The position numbers and the translations under genes were made by a program. Shown here in pieces: positions 17,397 to 26,169 of a stretch of 64,000 bases of DNA. Below the pieces are notes generated by a model. That model did not search any database, was not told the DNA's origin, and saw only the letters and a list, made by a program, of their open reading frames with translations. Source of the stretch: Flavobacteriaceae bacterium UBA3356 (GTDB taxonomy: Bacteria; Bacteroidota; Bacteroidia; Flavobacteriales; Flavobacteriaceae); assembly GCA_002360635.1 (NCBI GenBank), contig DEQW01000002.1, forward strand, positions 124,001 to 188,000, read 5' to 3'. Every line of letters begins with the position of its first letter. The stretch's first letter is position 1.

Positions 17397-18161
17397 ATGG
17401 CAAACCAAATACACGAAGAAGGAAAATTTAAGTATATAGAACATGGCGAAGGTACGCCAGTTGTTGTTTTACACGGACTCATGGGTGGGTTGAGCAATTT
17501 TGACGGAGTTACTGATTTTTTCCCTGATAAAGGTTATAAAATTCTTATTCCCGAATTGCCTATCTACAGCATGTCCTTACTGAAAACGAACGTGAAAAAT
17601 TTCGCAAAATACGTTTCAGAATTTATTGACCACAAGGGTTTTGAGGAAGTCATTTTGTTAGGCAATTCATTAGGCGGCCACATAGGTTTGCTTTGTACAA
17701 AATTATATCCTGAAAAGGTTAAGGCGCTTATTATAACCGGAAGTTCGGGCTTATACGAAAGTGCTATGGGCGAAAGCTACCCAAAACGGGGCGACTACGA
17801 TTATATTCAGAAAAAAGCTGAAAATGTTTTCTATGATCCCGCTGTTGCCACTAAAGAAATTGTGGACGAAGTTTATGCTTCTGTTAACGACCGAAACAAA
17901 CTAATACGCACGCTCGCTATTGCAAAAAGTGCAATTAGACACAATATGGCAAAGGATCTTCCCAAAATGGACACACCAACCTGTATTATTTGGGGAAAAA
18001 ACGACAATGTAACGCCTCCCGAAGTTGCCACTGAATTTGACGAATTGTTACCTGATTCAGATTTATATTGGATTGATAAATGTGGCCACGCCGCTATGAT
18101 GGAACACCCAGACGAGTTTAACAAACTTCTCTACGCTTGGTTACAAAAACGAAATCTTTAA
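17397..18161 (+). CDS. Alpha/beta-hydrolase fold protein
   Basis: A 254-residue cytoplasmic hydrolase. VVLHGLMGGLSNF is the oxyanion-hole region, GNSLGGHIGLL near residue 85 carries the nucleophile Ser, and CGHAAMMEHPDEF near residue 230 carries the catalytic His. An acidic residue in GKNDNVTPPE near residue 200 completes the triad. It resembles the hydrolases of the meta-cleavage/proline-iminopeptidase superfamily, but the substrate cannot be told from sequence. It is followed after 5 nt by engB, so the two are probably co-transcribed. Confidence 0.85.
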   Translation: MANQIHEEGKFKYIEHGEGTPVVVLHGLMGGLSNFDGVTDFFPDKGYKILIPELPIYSMSLLKTNVKNFAKYVSEFIDHKGFEEVILLGNSLGGHIGLLCTKLYPEKVKALIITGSSGLYESAMGESYPKRGDYDYIQKKAENVFYDPAVATKEIVDEVYASVNDRNKLIRTLAIAKSAIRHNMAKDLPKMDTPTCIIWGKNDNVTPPEVATEFDELLPDSDLYWIDKCGHAAMMEHPDEFNKLLYAWLQKRNL

Positions 18162-18166
18162 GTTTT

Positions 18167-18772
18167 ATGAAGATTAAATCGGCAGAATTTGTAATGAGCA
18201 ACAGCGATGTTGCCAAATGTCCTTCATCGCATTTACCAGAATATGCTTTTATTGGCCGGTCTAACGTTGGTAAGTCTTCCCTTATAAATATGTTAATGCA
18301 ACGTAAGAACCTTGCAAAAACATCGGGACGCCCAGGTAAAACACAACTAATCAATCATTTTTTGGTGAATAAAAACTGGCATCTAGTCGATTTACCTGGT
18401 TATGGTTATGCGAAGGTTTCCAAAAAAAGTAAAAAAACGTTTCAAAAATTTATCACTGAATATTTTAAAAGCAGGGAACAGTTAATCATGGGCTTTGTTT
18501 TGATAGATTGCCGTCACGAACCGCAACCTATCGATCTTGAGTTTATGGAATGGTTGGGTGAAAATCAATTGCCTTTTGCCATCATCTTTACCAAGGCAGA
18601 TAAATTAAAGCCCAAAGCATTAGAACGCAATTTAAAAGCATATCAAGAAAAAATGCTTGAAACTTGGGTGGAAATGCCTCAGTATTTTATAACCTCATCC
18701 ACCAATGCGACTGGTCGTGACGAGGTATTACAATATATTGGCCAGATTAACGAGACGCTAGACCTTTCTTAA
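18167..18772 (+). CDS. engB: Ribosome biogenesis GTPase EngB (YihA/YsxC)
   Basis: GTPase needed for assembly of the large ribosomal subunit. All G motifs are visible: GRSNVGKSSLINML (G1), DLPGYGYAKVSK (G3), FTKADKLKP (G4) and ITSSTNATG (G5). I chose the ATG at 18167 (MKIKSAEFVMSN), giving 201 residues. An ATG 30 nt upstream would overlap the hydrolase gene and add a non-conserved leader. The 3' end overlaps the convergent gene at 18747 by 26 nt. Confidence 0.96.
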   Translation: MKIKSAEFVMSNSDVAKCPSSHLPEYAFIGRSNVGKSSLINMLMQRKNLAKTSGRPGKTQLINHFLVNKNWHLVDLPGYGYAKVSKKSKKTFQKFITEYFKSREQLIMGFVLIDCRHEPQPIDLEFMEWLGENQLPFAIIFTKADKLKPKALERNLKAYQEKMLETWVEMPQYFITSSTNATGRDEVLQYIGQINETLDLS

Positions 18773-19112
18773 CTATCTCAATAAGAGCCTCAACAGTTTC
18801 TATCTCATTTAATTTTTCCGAAGAAAGAAAAATTTCTAATTCGCCACCATTTTCTGAAAGGACAACAGGAAATGTATATTTAGGCAACCACTTAGATCTG
18901 AATTTTTTCACAAATTCATCTTTATGATAAAAATCCATTTCTACATTTTCCTGTTTTCGAAATTGCTTCCACTTTTTCTTTTCTGAAAAAAGACCATAGG
19001 TCAATTCGCAAAGGCTGCAAGTGTACGTTGAAGGACTTATAATCTTATGTAAACTATCTAAATATGCTTTTCGTTTACCCGAATCTGCATTATACACAAA
19101 AATGAGCCGCAT
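18747..19112 (-). CDS. Uncharacterised small protein coupled to gldC
   Basis: A 121-residue protein starting MRLIFVYNADSGKRKAYLD. It contains STYTCSLCELTYG, a CxxC pair that could bind metal or be redox active, a WKQFR segment and LPKYTFPVVL. I recognise it as a conserved hypothetical of flavobacteria without a known function. The start at 19112 is supported by a 1-nt overlap with the gldC stop (TGATG), which implies translational coupling. A longer frame to 19154 would overlap gldC and is less likely. It is convergent with engB and overlaps its 3' end. Confidence 0.75.
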   Translation of the reverse strand: MRLIFVYNADSGKRKAYLDSLHKIISPSTYTCSLCELTYGLFSEKKKWKQFRKQENVEMDFYHKDEFVKKFRSKWLPKYTFPVVLSENGGELEIFLSSEKLNEIETVEALIEIVKKGLASR

Positions 19113-19447
19113 CACTCTTTGGTAAGCTCTAGTTTTTCTGCAAAATAGTCGCAAAAGTCGCGCATGGTGGCACTCATTTTTTCATCATTTGTAGCACGCT
19201 CGAAAGTATCGGCCATAGCGCTCAAGGTTTGGTGAAAAAATATTTTCATATCATCCAACGGCATATCTTTGGTCCAAAGATCGATGCGAAGGGACTCTCT
19301 ATTATCGTGATCCCAAACGTTTAGAAAAATTGCTTTTGCCTCTTCATTTTCCACGCCTCCATCTGGTGCAGACCATTGTAGTTTTTCAGGTACTTTATTT
19401 TCGTCAAGGTCTATGTTTATTTTAATTTCTGAAGTGTTATTTGCCAT
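19112..19447 (-). CDS. gldC: Gliding motility protein GldC
   Basis: A 111-residue soluble protein matching GldC: SEIKINIDLDENKVPEKLQW at the start and IFLNVWDHDNRESLRIDLWTKDM in the middle. In Flavobacterium johnsoniae GldC is not essential but improves gliding and works with GldB. The start overlaps the gldB stop by 1 nt (TAATG), and its stop overlaps the next gene in the same way, so gldB-gldC-downstream gene form one unit. Confidence 0.93.
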   Translation of the reverse strand: MANNTSEIKINIDLDENKVPEKLQWSAPDGGVENEEAKAIFLNVWDHDNRESLRIDLWTKDMPLDDMKIFFHQTLSAMADTFERATNDEKMSATMRDFCDYFAEKLELTKE

Positions 19448-20409
19448 TACTTTTTTGGTTTATACTTTGAATTATTAAATATCGTTTCTGGTTTTTCTTG
19501 CAACATTTTTTTGAGGTCAACTGAATTGTTTTTCATATACGCTCGTACAATTTGCCAGCCCAAATAACGCCCTACCATTCCGGGGGATTGGTTATCAATT
19601 TCTAAATAAAATTTTGAAAACGGAGCCTTGTTTATAAAACGGGCCGGTAATTTAGGGTTTGTGCTGTACAACAGTTCTTTTTCAACAAAATAACGCCACA
19701 TATATTCCTCATTTTCTTCTGCCCATTTTAGTTCGGCTTCTGTATAGCCTATTTTTTCTGAATCTGGGGTGTTTGGCAACCAAAGGTCTTTTAAATAAAG
19801 CTCTTTTCCGAAGAAAATCATCTGGGCCAATAAGTCGCGTTTTTGTGGTTTTGAAATAAGCTGTCGAGCATAAATCGAAGCTACATCTGGCGCAAGTTGA
19901 GCCGGTTTTAAATCTTTGGAAATATATTTCTGGATGCCTTCGTAAAAGCGATGATCGCTTCCTAAATACGTGTCTAAAGCAACAATCAACATCGTATCTG
20001 TAGCAATTACCTTATTATTATAATCTACATCTGATGTTACCGTGAAAATCGTTGGTGGTGTAAATTCAGGGAAGTAATACTGTATATGCTGAAATAAAGG
20101 AATGAGTTGATCTTCAATTTCAGAATTATCAGGAAATTGTTTAGCAACCTCAGCGTCTAATTGTTGTTGCAGTGTATCTTGAATTCTAGATACCCAAACA
20201 CTGTCTGCAAATTGCGTCGGAAAAAATTGTGGATACTCTTTTTTAAGTTTCGGGATATCCTGAACAGATGCTGTCGCAAACTCCTTATCAAAACGAACCA
20301 CATCTACATCCATAGGAATGGCTTCAATTTCTTTTTCCCTTTTACTTTTTGAATCACAAGCCGTAAAAAAGACCACTACAAACACTAATAACAACGCGTA
20401 AAACTTCAT
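19447..20409 (-). CDS. gldB: Gliding motility lipoprotein GldB
   Basis: A 320-residue lipoprotein required for gliding and linked to type IX secretion in Flavobacterium. The signal peptide MKFYALLLVFVVVFFTAC ends in a lipobox Cys at residue 18, followed by DSKSK. The body contains DVDVVRFDKEFA near the start, FPEFTPPTIFTVTSD and the SPGMVGRYLGWQIVRAYM segment near residue 270. It is divergent from nadE across a 151-bp gap and first in its small operon. Confidence 0.92.
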   Translation of the reverse strand: MKFYALLLVFVVVFFTACDSKSKREKEIEAIPMDVDVVRFDKEFATASVQDIPKLKKEYPQFFPTQFADSVWVSRIQDTLQQQLDAEVAKQFPDNSEIEDQLIPLFQHIQYYFPEFTPPTIFTVTSDVDYNNKVIATDTMLIVALDTYLGSDHRFYEGIQKYISKDLKPAQLAPDVASIYARQLISKPQKRDLLAQMIFFGKELYLKDLWLPNTPDSEKIGYTEAELKWAEENEEYMWRYFVEKELLYSTNPKLPARFINKAPFSKFYLEIDNQSPGMVGRYLGWQIVRAYMKNNSVDLKKMLQEKPETIFNNSKYKPKK

Positions 20410-20469
20410 ATAAGATACAATTTGACAACTGTTTAACGTTATCTCCTTTTTTAAATTTTAACTTTAGTT

Positions 20470-20477
20470 TATTTTTG
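20470..20477 (+). promoter_or_regulatory. Candidate -7 element for nadE
   Basis: TATTTTTG fits TAnnTTTG. It lies 83 nt before the nadE ATG in the gldB/nadE gap. No clear -33 TTG is seen at the right distance, so support is modest. Confidence 0.4.
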
Positions 20478-20560
20478 TGTGCAAAGGTAGGCTTTATAGT
20501 TCAAAATATAGAGGTATTAAGTACTCACACTTTAAAGTTTACCAATAAATAATAAGCATT

Positions 20561-21355
20561 ATGCAAACTGAAAAAGTAGTAGATCACATTGTAAATTGGT
20601 TAAAAGAATATGCAACCAATGCCAATATGAATGGTTTTGTGGTAGGCATAAGTGGAGGTATTGACTCTGCCGTAACATCTGCCTTATGTGCTAAAACTGG
20701 CCTTAGAACATTGTGCCTAGAAATGCCTATCCACCAAGCTCAAAGTCAAGTTACCCGAGGCCAAGAGCATATTGCTACTTTAAAAACCCATTATGCAAAT
20801 GTGAGCGATGTTAAGGTAGACCTTACTTCTGTTTTTGAACAATTTAAAACCGAAGTACCACAAACCAACGATATTACTTTTTTAGACTTGGCCCTGGCTA
20901 ACACCCGTGCGCGATTACGTATGAGCACCTTATATTATTTTGCAGGGTTGCATCGATATTTAGTAGCAGGCACCGGAAATAAAGTTGAGGATTTTGGTGT
21001 AGGTTTTTATACCAAATATGGAGATGGCGGAGTAGATTTAAGCCCAATAGCCGATTTGCTTAAAAGTGAAGTGTATGAATTGGGCCGTTTTCTTGATGTA
21101 CCTGTTTCCATTTTAGAAGCTGCTCCAACCGATGGCCTTTTTGGCGATAGCCGTACCGATGAAGATCAAATTGGAGCTAGTTATGACGAATTGGAATGGG
21201 CCATGAAAATGCAAGAAAATGGTAAAAAGCCAACTGATTTTGAAGGAAGAAAACAAGAGGTTTTTAACATTTACTTACGCCTAAACAAAGCTAACCAACA
21301 CAAAATGAAGCCGATTCCTGTATGCAATATTCCTAATTCCTACAAGGTTTTATAA
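20561..21355 (+). CDS. nadE: NH3-dependent NAD+ synthetase NadE
   Basis: Catalyses the last step of NAD synthesis, amidation of nicotinic acid adenine dinucleotide. The P-loop VVGISGGIDSAVTSAL near residue 30 is the ATP-pyrophosphatase motif; YFAGLHRYLVAGTGNKVEDFGVGF-type residues (near 125-145) and SPIADLLKSEVYELGR follow. At 264 residues there is no N-terminal nitrilase domain, so it uses ammonia rather than glutamine. It sits beside gldB. Confidence 0.95.
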   Translation: MQTEKVVDHIVNWLKEYATNANMNGFVVGISGGIDSAVTSALCAKTGLRTLCLEMPIHQAQSQVTRGQEHIATLKTHYANVSDVKVDLTSVFEQFKTEVPQTNDITFLDLALANTRARLRMSTLYYFAGLHRYLVAGTGNKVEDFGVGFYTKYGDGGVDLSPIADLLKSEVYELGRFLDVPVSILEAAPTDGLFGDSRTDEDQIGASYDELEWAMKMQENGKKPTDFEGRKQEVFNIYLRLNKANQHKMKPIPVCNIPNSYKVL

Positions 21356-21499
21356 TATTCAACGAATTTTCTGTACGTTGAACGAATAATCTCTCATACT
21401 GACAATCTTTTTTTTAGTTTTGATTTGTAGTATAAATATTACAAACCTCACACTTTTTGCTCCCTTAAAAAATATTAAGGATTATTAACAAAGAGACTA

Positions 21500-22135
21500 A
21501 TGAAAAAAATTGTCATTGCAGATCATCATCCGGTAACCCGCAAAGGGATTTCGTGTATGTTGAAAAAGAAAAAAGACGAATTCTCAATACTTGCAAAAGT
21601 TAACAACGGAGAAGAACTCTACAAAAGTTTACAGGACCATAACCCTGATATTCTCATCATGGAGATAGACATGCCACAAATTAACGGCATTAATGCACTA
21701 AGGAGTATTAAAGAATCTTTTCCACAAACTAGGGTTTTAATATTTTCAACACACCCAGAAGAAATCTATGCGCTTCGCTCCATAAAATCAGGAGCTGCAG
21801 GGTATGTACCAAAAACAGCTTCCACTAAAGTGTTTTTAGATGCGCTTGCCAAAATTGCAAAAGGTGGAATCTTCCTAAACGAAGAACTTACTTCTACATT
21901 TACAAGCCGTAATGTAGGTGAAAGCAGCGCTATAAGCCGCTACAAAAAACTTTCATCGCGCGAAATTGAAGTATTGAATTTACTTTCAAGGGGAAAAAGA
22001 AACAAGGACATTGCCAATGCACTTAACATTAACGAAAAAACCGTAAGTACGTATAAAACACGTTTATTGAAAAAATTGAAAGTGGATAACTTGGCAGATT
22101 TGATACACCAGTCCCGTATGTTTCAGTTTGGGTAA
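21500..22135 (+). CDS. LuxR/NarL-type response regulator with a degenerate phosphorylation site
   Basis: A 211-residue receiver plus LuxR helix-turn-helix regulator. The DNA-binding half is intact (LSSREIEVLNLLSRGKRNKDIANALNINEKTVSTYK). In the receiver, the acidic pair normally DD reads D8-H9 (IADHHP), and the phosphoacceptor Asp is replaced by Glu (E55 in LIMEIDMPQING). The conserved Lys (K105) and Ser/Thr (S83) remain. Phosphorylation is therefore unlikely, and Glu may mimic an active state. No histidine kinase gene is adjacent. Its stop codon directly abuts the stop of the convergent dnaG. Confidence 0.9.
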   Translation: MKKIVIADHHPVTRKGISCMLKKKKDEFSILAKVNNGEELYKSLQDHNPDILIMEIDMPQINGINALRSIKESFPQTRVLIFSTHPEEIYALRSIKSGAAGYVPKTASTKVFLDALAKIAKGGIFLNEELTSTFTSRNVGESSAISRYKKLSSREIEVLNLLSRGKRNKDIANALNINEKTVSTYKTRLLKKLKVDNLADLIHQSRMFQFG

Positions 22136-24097
22136 TTATAACACCCGGCGTAGTTTTTCTGAAATCACTTTTTTAAGTGTAATATAATCTACAACATCTT
22201 GTAGATCTATTTTTACATCATCCGGATTTTGTTCTTTAATAGCATCTGAAAGCTCTTTAATCTTCTGGTTCACTAATTCGCGACGTAAATTTAAAATTGT
22301 TTCGCTCACAACTTGTGACACAGAATGTTCTTTTTCTTTTACATAAATTTCATTACGTTCCCAATCGTGCAAACTATATTTTTCTTCTTCCATTAAAATA
22401 TCGGTCACGGCCGATGCTTTTTCGGGTTGCAAACTATTTACAAAAGCATCTACTTTTAAATCCTCTTCGCGTGTTAACCGGTTTATAATGTCATAATATA
22501 AATCTTTAAACGCATCGTTTGTAAATTCAATTTCGTCTTCTTGAAGATCCAAAAATATCTTCTGAAACACCGTCGTCGTTTGCATTTCAGGTTTAAAAGT
22601 AACATCGCCCTTTTCATCTGTATCAAGTATTAGCTCCTCAAAATCCTCCTCCTTAGTTCCGTACAATAATAACAATTCAATTATTTTTCGTTCTAGCTCG
22701 TACTGAACATCAATCTTTTCAGTTTTTTCCTTTTCTGAAGGAACTACCTGCATAGGCTTTTGCTCACTTCTTTTTCTACGGGACACGTCCCGTTTATCTT
22801 TCTGAATTAGTTGCTCAACAGCATTGGAAATTACCTCTTCAGAAATTCCCGTGATTCGAGAACATTCCTTAATATAAACTTCCCGCTTAATCACATCAGG
22901 TATCTTTGAAATACTCATTGCCATGCTATGAATAGCTTCAGCTTTTTTATTGGGATTGTTTCTTGCTTCTGAATCAAACAACGAAGCTTTAAACGAAATA
23001 AAATCACGCGAATTTTCTTCTAAATACGACTTTAATTCTTCCAACGAGTTTTTCCGTGAAAAGCTATCGGGATCTTCTCCTTCTGGGAACGTACAGATTT
23101 TCACGTTCATTCCCTGTTCCAAAATTAAATCGACACCACGAAGTGAGGCACGTAACCCTGCGGCATCACCATCAAAAAGAACGGTGATGTTTTGAGTAAG
23201 TCTATTTACCAACCGAATCTGTTCTGGCGTCAACGCAGTACCAGAAGACGATACTACATTTTCAATCCCAGCTTGATGAAACTGAATTACATCGGTATAG
23301 CCTTCCACCAGATAACAGTTATCTTCTTTGGCAATGCTTTGTTTAGCATGATAAATACCATACAGCACTTTACTTTTGTGGTAAATATCACTCTCCGGCG
23401 AGTTGAGATATTTGGCTGCCTTTTTATCGTTTGTTAAAATACGACCACCAAAACCCAACGTACGACCGCTCATACTACGAATAGGAAACATCACCCGACC
23501 TTTAAAACGATCGAACTGTTTCTCTCCTTTGACAATTGTCAGCCCAGTTTTTTCAAGATAGTCGAGTTTATACCCTTTTTTTATGGCGTGATTGGTAAAC
23601 GCATCCCAACTATCGGGCGAAAATCCTAAATCGAATTTTTTAATGGTTTCTTCAGTAAAGCCTCGTTCTTTAAAATAACTAAGACCAATTGCCTTTCCTT
23701 CTTCGGTTTTAAACAACACGTGCTTAAAATAATCTTTCGCAAACTCACTAACTAGGTATAAACTTTCACGTTCATCTGCTTGTTGTTTTTGTTCGTCGGT
23801 CTGTTGGGTTTCTTCAACCTCAATTCCATACTTTTTGGCGAGGTATTTTATAGCTTCGGGATAGGTAAAATGTTCATGTTCCATTAAAAAAGCGACTACA
23901 TTTCCACCTTTTCCGCTACTGAAATCTTTCCAAATCTGTTTTACGGGCGACACCATAAAACTAGGGGTGCGCTCATCACTAAACGGACTAAGCCCTTTGA
24001 AGTTACTACCTGATTTTTTTAGTTGTACAAAATCACCAATCACCTCTTCTACGCGAGCGGTTTCAAACACATTGTCTATGGTGGTTTTTGCTATCAA
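22136..24097 (-). CDS. dnaG: DNA primase DnaG lacking the zinc-binding residues
   Basis: Primase that makes RNA primers at the replication fork. The TOPRIM core is intact (NCYLVEGYTDVIQFHQAGIENVVSSSGT-type region near 265-290, then LFDGDAAGLRASLRGVD). The C-terminal ~180 residues form the helicase-binding region. In the N-terminal CHC2 module the four zinc ligands are all replaced: S37 and S40 in GLSPFSDERTPSF, and D58 and S61 in WKDFSSGKGG, where E. coli has C, H, C, C. The rest of that domain keeps its sequence pattern. Length 653 is normal. A TATATTTG promoter element lies 22 nt upstream. Confidence 0.95.
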   Translation of the reverse strand: MIAKTTIDNVFETARVEEVIGDFVQLKKSGSNFKGLSPFSDERTPSFMVSPVKQIWKDFSSGKGGNVVAFLMEHEHFTYPEAIKYLAKKYGIEVEETQQTDEQKQQADERESLYLVSEFAKDYFKHVLFKTEEGKAIGLSYFKERGFTEETIKKFDLGFSPDSWDAFTNHAIKKGYKLDYLEKTGLTIVKGEKQFDRFKGRVMFPIRSMSGRTLGFGGRILTNDKKAAKYLNSPESDIYHKSKVLYGIYHAKQSIAKEDNCYLVEGYTDVIQFHQAGIENVVSSSGTALTPEQIRLVNRLTQNITVLFDGDAAGLRASLRGVDLILEQGMNVKICTFPEGEDPDSFSRKNSLEELKSYLEENSRDFISFKASLFDSEARNNPNKKAEAIHSMAMSISKIPDVIKREVYIKECSRITGISEEVISNAVEQLIQKDKRDVSRRKRSEQKPMQVVPSEKEKTEKIDVQYELERKIIELLLLYGTKEEDFEELILDTDEKGDVTFKPEMQTTTVFQKIFLDLQEDEIEFTNDAFKDLYYDIINRLTREEDLKVDAFVNSLQPEKASAVTDILMEEEKYSLHDWERNEIYVKEKEHSVSQVVSETILNLRRELVNQKIKELSDAIKEQNPDDVKIDLQDVVDYITLKKVISEKLRRVL

Positions 24098-24118
24098 ATT
24101 TCAGGAAGTTTATTAAAA

Positions 24119-24126
24119 CAAATATA
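24119..24126 (-). promoter_or_regulatory. Candidate -7 element for dnaG
   Basis: The minus strand reads TATATTTG, a perfect TAnnTTTG, 22 nt before the dnaG ATG. No clear -33 TTG is visible. Confidence 0.5.
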
Positions 24127-24166
24127 ATAAAATGGAAGTCGCTTTTAAGAATTACTTACAGAAAAC

Positions 24167-24199
24167 AAAAAAGCCTCTTTTCAGAAAAAAGAAGCTTTT
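24167..24199 (-). terminator. Terminator of the sigma/anti-sigma/outer-membrane gene set
   Basis: On the minus strand AAAAGCTTCTTTT (24187-24199) pairs with AAAAGAGGCTTTT (24169-24181) through 13 bp including one G-U, with a 5-nt loop and a run of six T. It lies 23 nt past the stop at 24222. Confidence 0.8.
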
Positions 24200-24221
24200 A
24201 AAAACATGGCTATTCAATATA

Positions 24222-25292
24222 TTAATCAACATCAAAACGAAGTCCTAAAGAAACATTTCTTTGATCGATTGGATTATCTTTAAAAATGGTGTTTAAGTCA
24301 TGTTTTAAATAAACAGCTGTTCCTTTCCAGCCTATGTAACCGCTTACACCGTAGATAAAATTATTGGTGTTGTAATTTGCTTTCAGTTTCTCTTTCACAT
24401 CTTCTCCATCTTCGGAATATTTTAGCTTTTGACGTGAGCTAAGGTTAAAACCTGCATACCCACCTAGACCTACTTTAATTTTATTGTAGGTGTTGTATCT
24501 AAAATATTCATCCTTTTCTATTTTTTCTGAAGGGCCAAACTCAAAATGAAGCGGAAATACTAAATTATCCATTCGAAACTTAGATTTATCCAAATCTAAA
24601 CGGAATTCCTGTAATTCAGTTTGATCGCCGGTATCTACGTAGTATCTGTTATCAGTAGGTTTCAGACCATTAAACTGAAAAGAAAAACCATATTTTACAC
24701 GTAGCCAGTTCGTGTTTTTAAACACACGTGTTCGCCACGCCCAACCTATTTCGGCAAAACGGCTCCCTCCTATTTTAAAGTCTGAATCGTTCAGCGATTC
24801 TCCTTCGGTTATCACATTATTTAAACCAAAGGCAAACACAAAAGCACTGGTTGTTCTACGGTCGTATTTTCTTTTATTGGCCGTTCCTCTTTCTCTTACT
24901 TTTATTCCGAAAACACGATCGTTATCCTTGTCAAGAGCACCTACACCTATTGATATAGACGAACCTTCCATATTCCCTATTCTTCCATTTCGCTCTAACA
25001 AAGCTATTTTATTATCGATTATCGCCAAACGGTTTTCAATGTTCAGCGCTCGTTTTTCGGCAGCTTCTTCTTTTAACTGTTCTGCTTCAGGTAATGTAAT
25101 TTCGTTATTGTCCAATCGTTGATTGATGTCTTCCACTTCGTTTTTAAGTGCTTCCTTTTCTTCGGTCACAACTTGCTCTTGTGCGGCTTTTAAAACAGCA
25201 ATATCGTTTGCTAGGTCGTTTTCCTGTGCTTGTGCTGAGACCATAGTCAGCAACCATACCGTCAAAACGGTACAATACGTAAATATTTTCAT
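24222..25292 (-). CDS. Outer-membrane beta-barrel protein with N-terminal coiled coil
   Basis: A 356-residue secreted protein: signal peptide to about residue 22 (VSAQAQ), then a charged helical stretch (about 25-105) rich in Glu/Lys heptads. A probable beta-barrel follows (SISIGVGALDKDNDRVFGIK... to the final SLGLRFDVD, an aromatic/hydrophobic end typical of barrels). I do not recognise a specific family. It is last of three genes after a sigma factor (26156) and an anti-sigma-like protein (25381). The order suggests it is either a target or the sensory or structural partner of that pair. Confidence 0.75.
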   Translation of the reverse strand: MKIFTYCTVLTVWLLTMVSAQAQENDLANDIAVLKAAQEQVVTEEKEALKNEVEDINQRLDNNEITLPEAEQLKEEAAEKRALNIENRLAIIDNKIALLERNGRIGNMEGSSISIGVGALDKDNDRVFGIKVRERGTANKRKYDRRTTSAFVFAFGLNNVITEGESLNDSDFKIGGSRFAEIGWAWRTRVFKNTNWLRVKYGFSFQFNGLKPTDNRYYVDTGDQTELQEFRLDLDKSKFRMDNLVFPLHFEFGPSEKIEKDEYFRYNTYNKIKVGLGGYAGFNLSSRQKLKYSEDGEDVKEKLKANYNTNNFIYGVSGYIGWKGTAVYLKHDLNTIFKDNPIDQRNVSLGLRFDVD

Positions 25293-25319
25293 GATTTGTG
25301 TGATTTAGTGCCTTTTGGC

Positions 25320-25343
25320 ATCCCTCCCAATTAAGGAAGGGAT
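25320..25343. repeat. Short imperfect inverted repeat
   Basis: ATCCCT (25320-25325) and AGGGAT (25338-25343) flank a C/G-rich imperfect core in the 88-nt gap between the anti-sigma-like gene and the outer-membrane gene. There is no T-run. Its role is unknown; it could be a small intergenic repeat. Confidence 0.4.
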
Positions 25344-25380
25344 TGCCTCTGGGCGTGATTGATGAATGAATTATTGTGTA

Positions 25381-26169
25381 TTAATTATTACGTTCGGTAA
25401 CGGCAGTCCGTATTTTATTGAACCCTTCGCCTAAAGCATCGAAAACTTTTTCCCTAAAGCTTCTTTCTAGCTCCAGTTCCACGTCTAAAAGCAGGGCTGC
25501 AGCATCTACTTTTTGAGTTTCAGGATTAAGTATTTGCCGTGTTTTTATGTCTCGTTGGGCTTTGGCCAAAAGCACATCGATTTCTTCAAGGGTAACTTCT
25601 TGGTTTTTATTCTGAATTTCTTTTACCTGTGCTACTACTTCGTCAACCTTGTTCTCAATAAAGTGTTCGTTAGCTTTATCCACTACTTTGTTCTTCGGAA
25701 TAGATTGTTCTTTAAAATTGGTTTCGGTTTTAGCAATTGCTTTTTCATTTTCAGGTGAAATTTCAACAGACTGATTTGGCTTTATTTTTTGTTTTGCAAG
25801 TTCCTTCTTAGATTTTTTTTGTTCCTCCTTCTTCTCTTGTTTAAGGTTCTCTTCAACAGCAATATCTTCTATATTGGTTTTCTGCGGAACACTTTCCGTT
25901 TGTTTTTCAGAGTCTAACACCTCTTTATTGATTGGTGTTTCAACTAGGTCTTCAGAGTCAGAAACCTTACCTGTTTTACTGAACAACAATGACCCGATTA
26001 CTAAAATACTCACTAAACTGGCCGCAACGGCATACCAAATAAAGTAACTTTTCTTTTTTTCGGGTTTTCCTAAACGTGCATTCAATTTTTCCCAAGCGTC
26101 ACCAGAGGGTTGTATTTCCCGTTCTTGTAATTTTTCGCGAATGCTATCTTCAAGTTTATTGGGCTCCAT
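25381..26169 (-). CDS. Anti-sigma-factor-like membrane protein
   Basis: A 262-residue protein with a cytoplasmic N-terminal helical stretch (MEPNKLEDSIREKLQEREIQ) and one transmembrane helix at about residues 43-64 (YFIWYAVAASLVSILVIGSLLF). A long, strongly charged Lys/Glu-rich extracytoplasmic region follows, then a helical end. The N-terminal domain and topology fit flavobacterial anti-sigma-type proteins, though no zinc-binding anti-sigma motif is seen. Its start overlaps the sigma-factor gene by 14 nt, which supports a paired regulatory role. The function is inferred from context. Confidence 0.65.
   Translation of the reverse strand: MEPNKLEDSIREKLQEREIQPSGDAWEKLNARLGKPEKKKSYFIWYAVAASLVSILVIGSLLFSKTGKVSDSEDLVETPINKEVLDSEKQTESVPQKTNIEDIAVEENLKQEKKEEQKKSKKELAKQKIKPNQSVEISPENEKAIAKTETNFKEQSIPKNKVVDKANEHFIENKVDEVVAQVKEIQNKNQEVTLEEIDVLLAKAQRDIKTRQILNPETQKVDAAALLLDVELELERSFREKVFDALGEGFNKIRTAVTERNN

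Noticed and set aside
18137..18166. Longer EngB with N-terminal MVTKTKSLSF
   Set aside because: The extension lies inside the hydrolase gene, and the ATG at 18167 gives the normal family start.
19113..19154. Longer form of the gene downstream of gldC (start 19154)
   Set aside because: The added residues come from within gldC; the TGATG stop/start overlap at 19112 is the natural start.
21358..21382. Terminator after nadE
   Set aside because: TTCAACG/CGTTGAA arms exist but the stem is 7 bp with an 11-nt loop and no T-run; insufficient.
24712..25122. 136-codon plus-strand frame opposite the outer-membrane protein
   Set aside because: No promoter, no homology seen, and the opposite frame has a signal peptide and barrel pattern.
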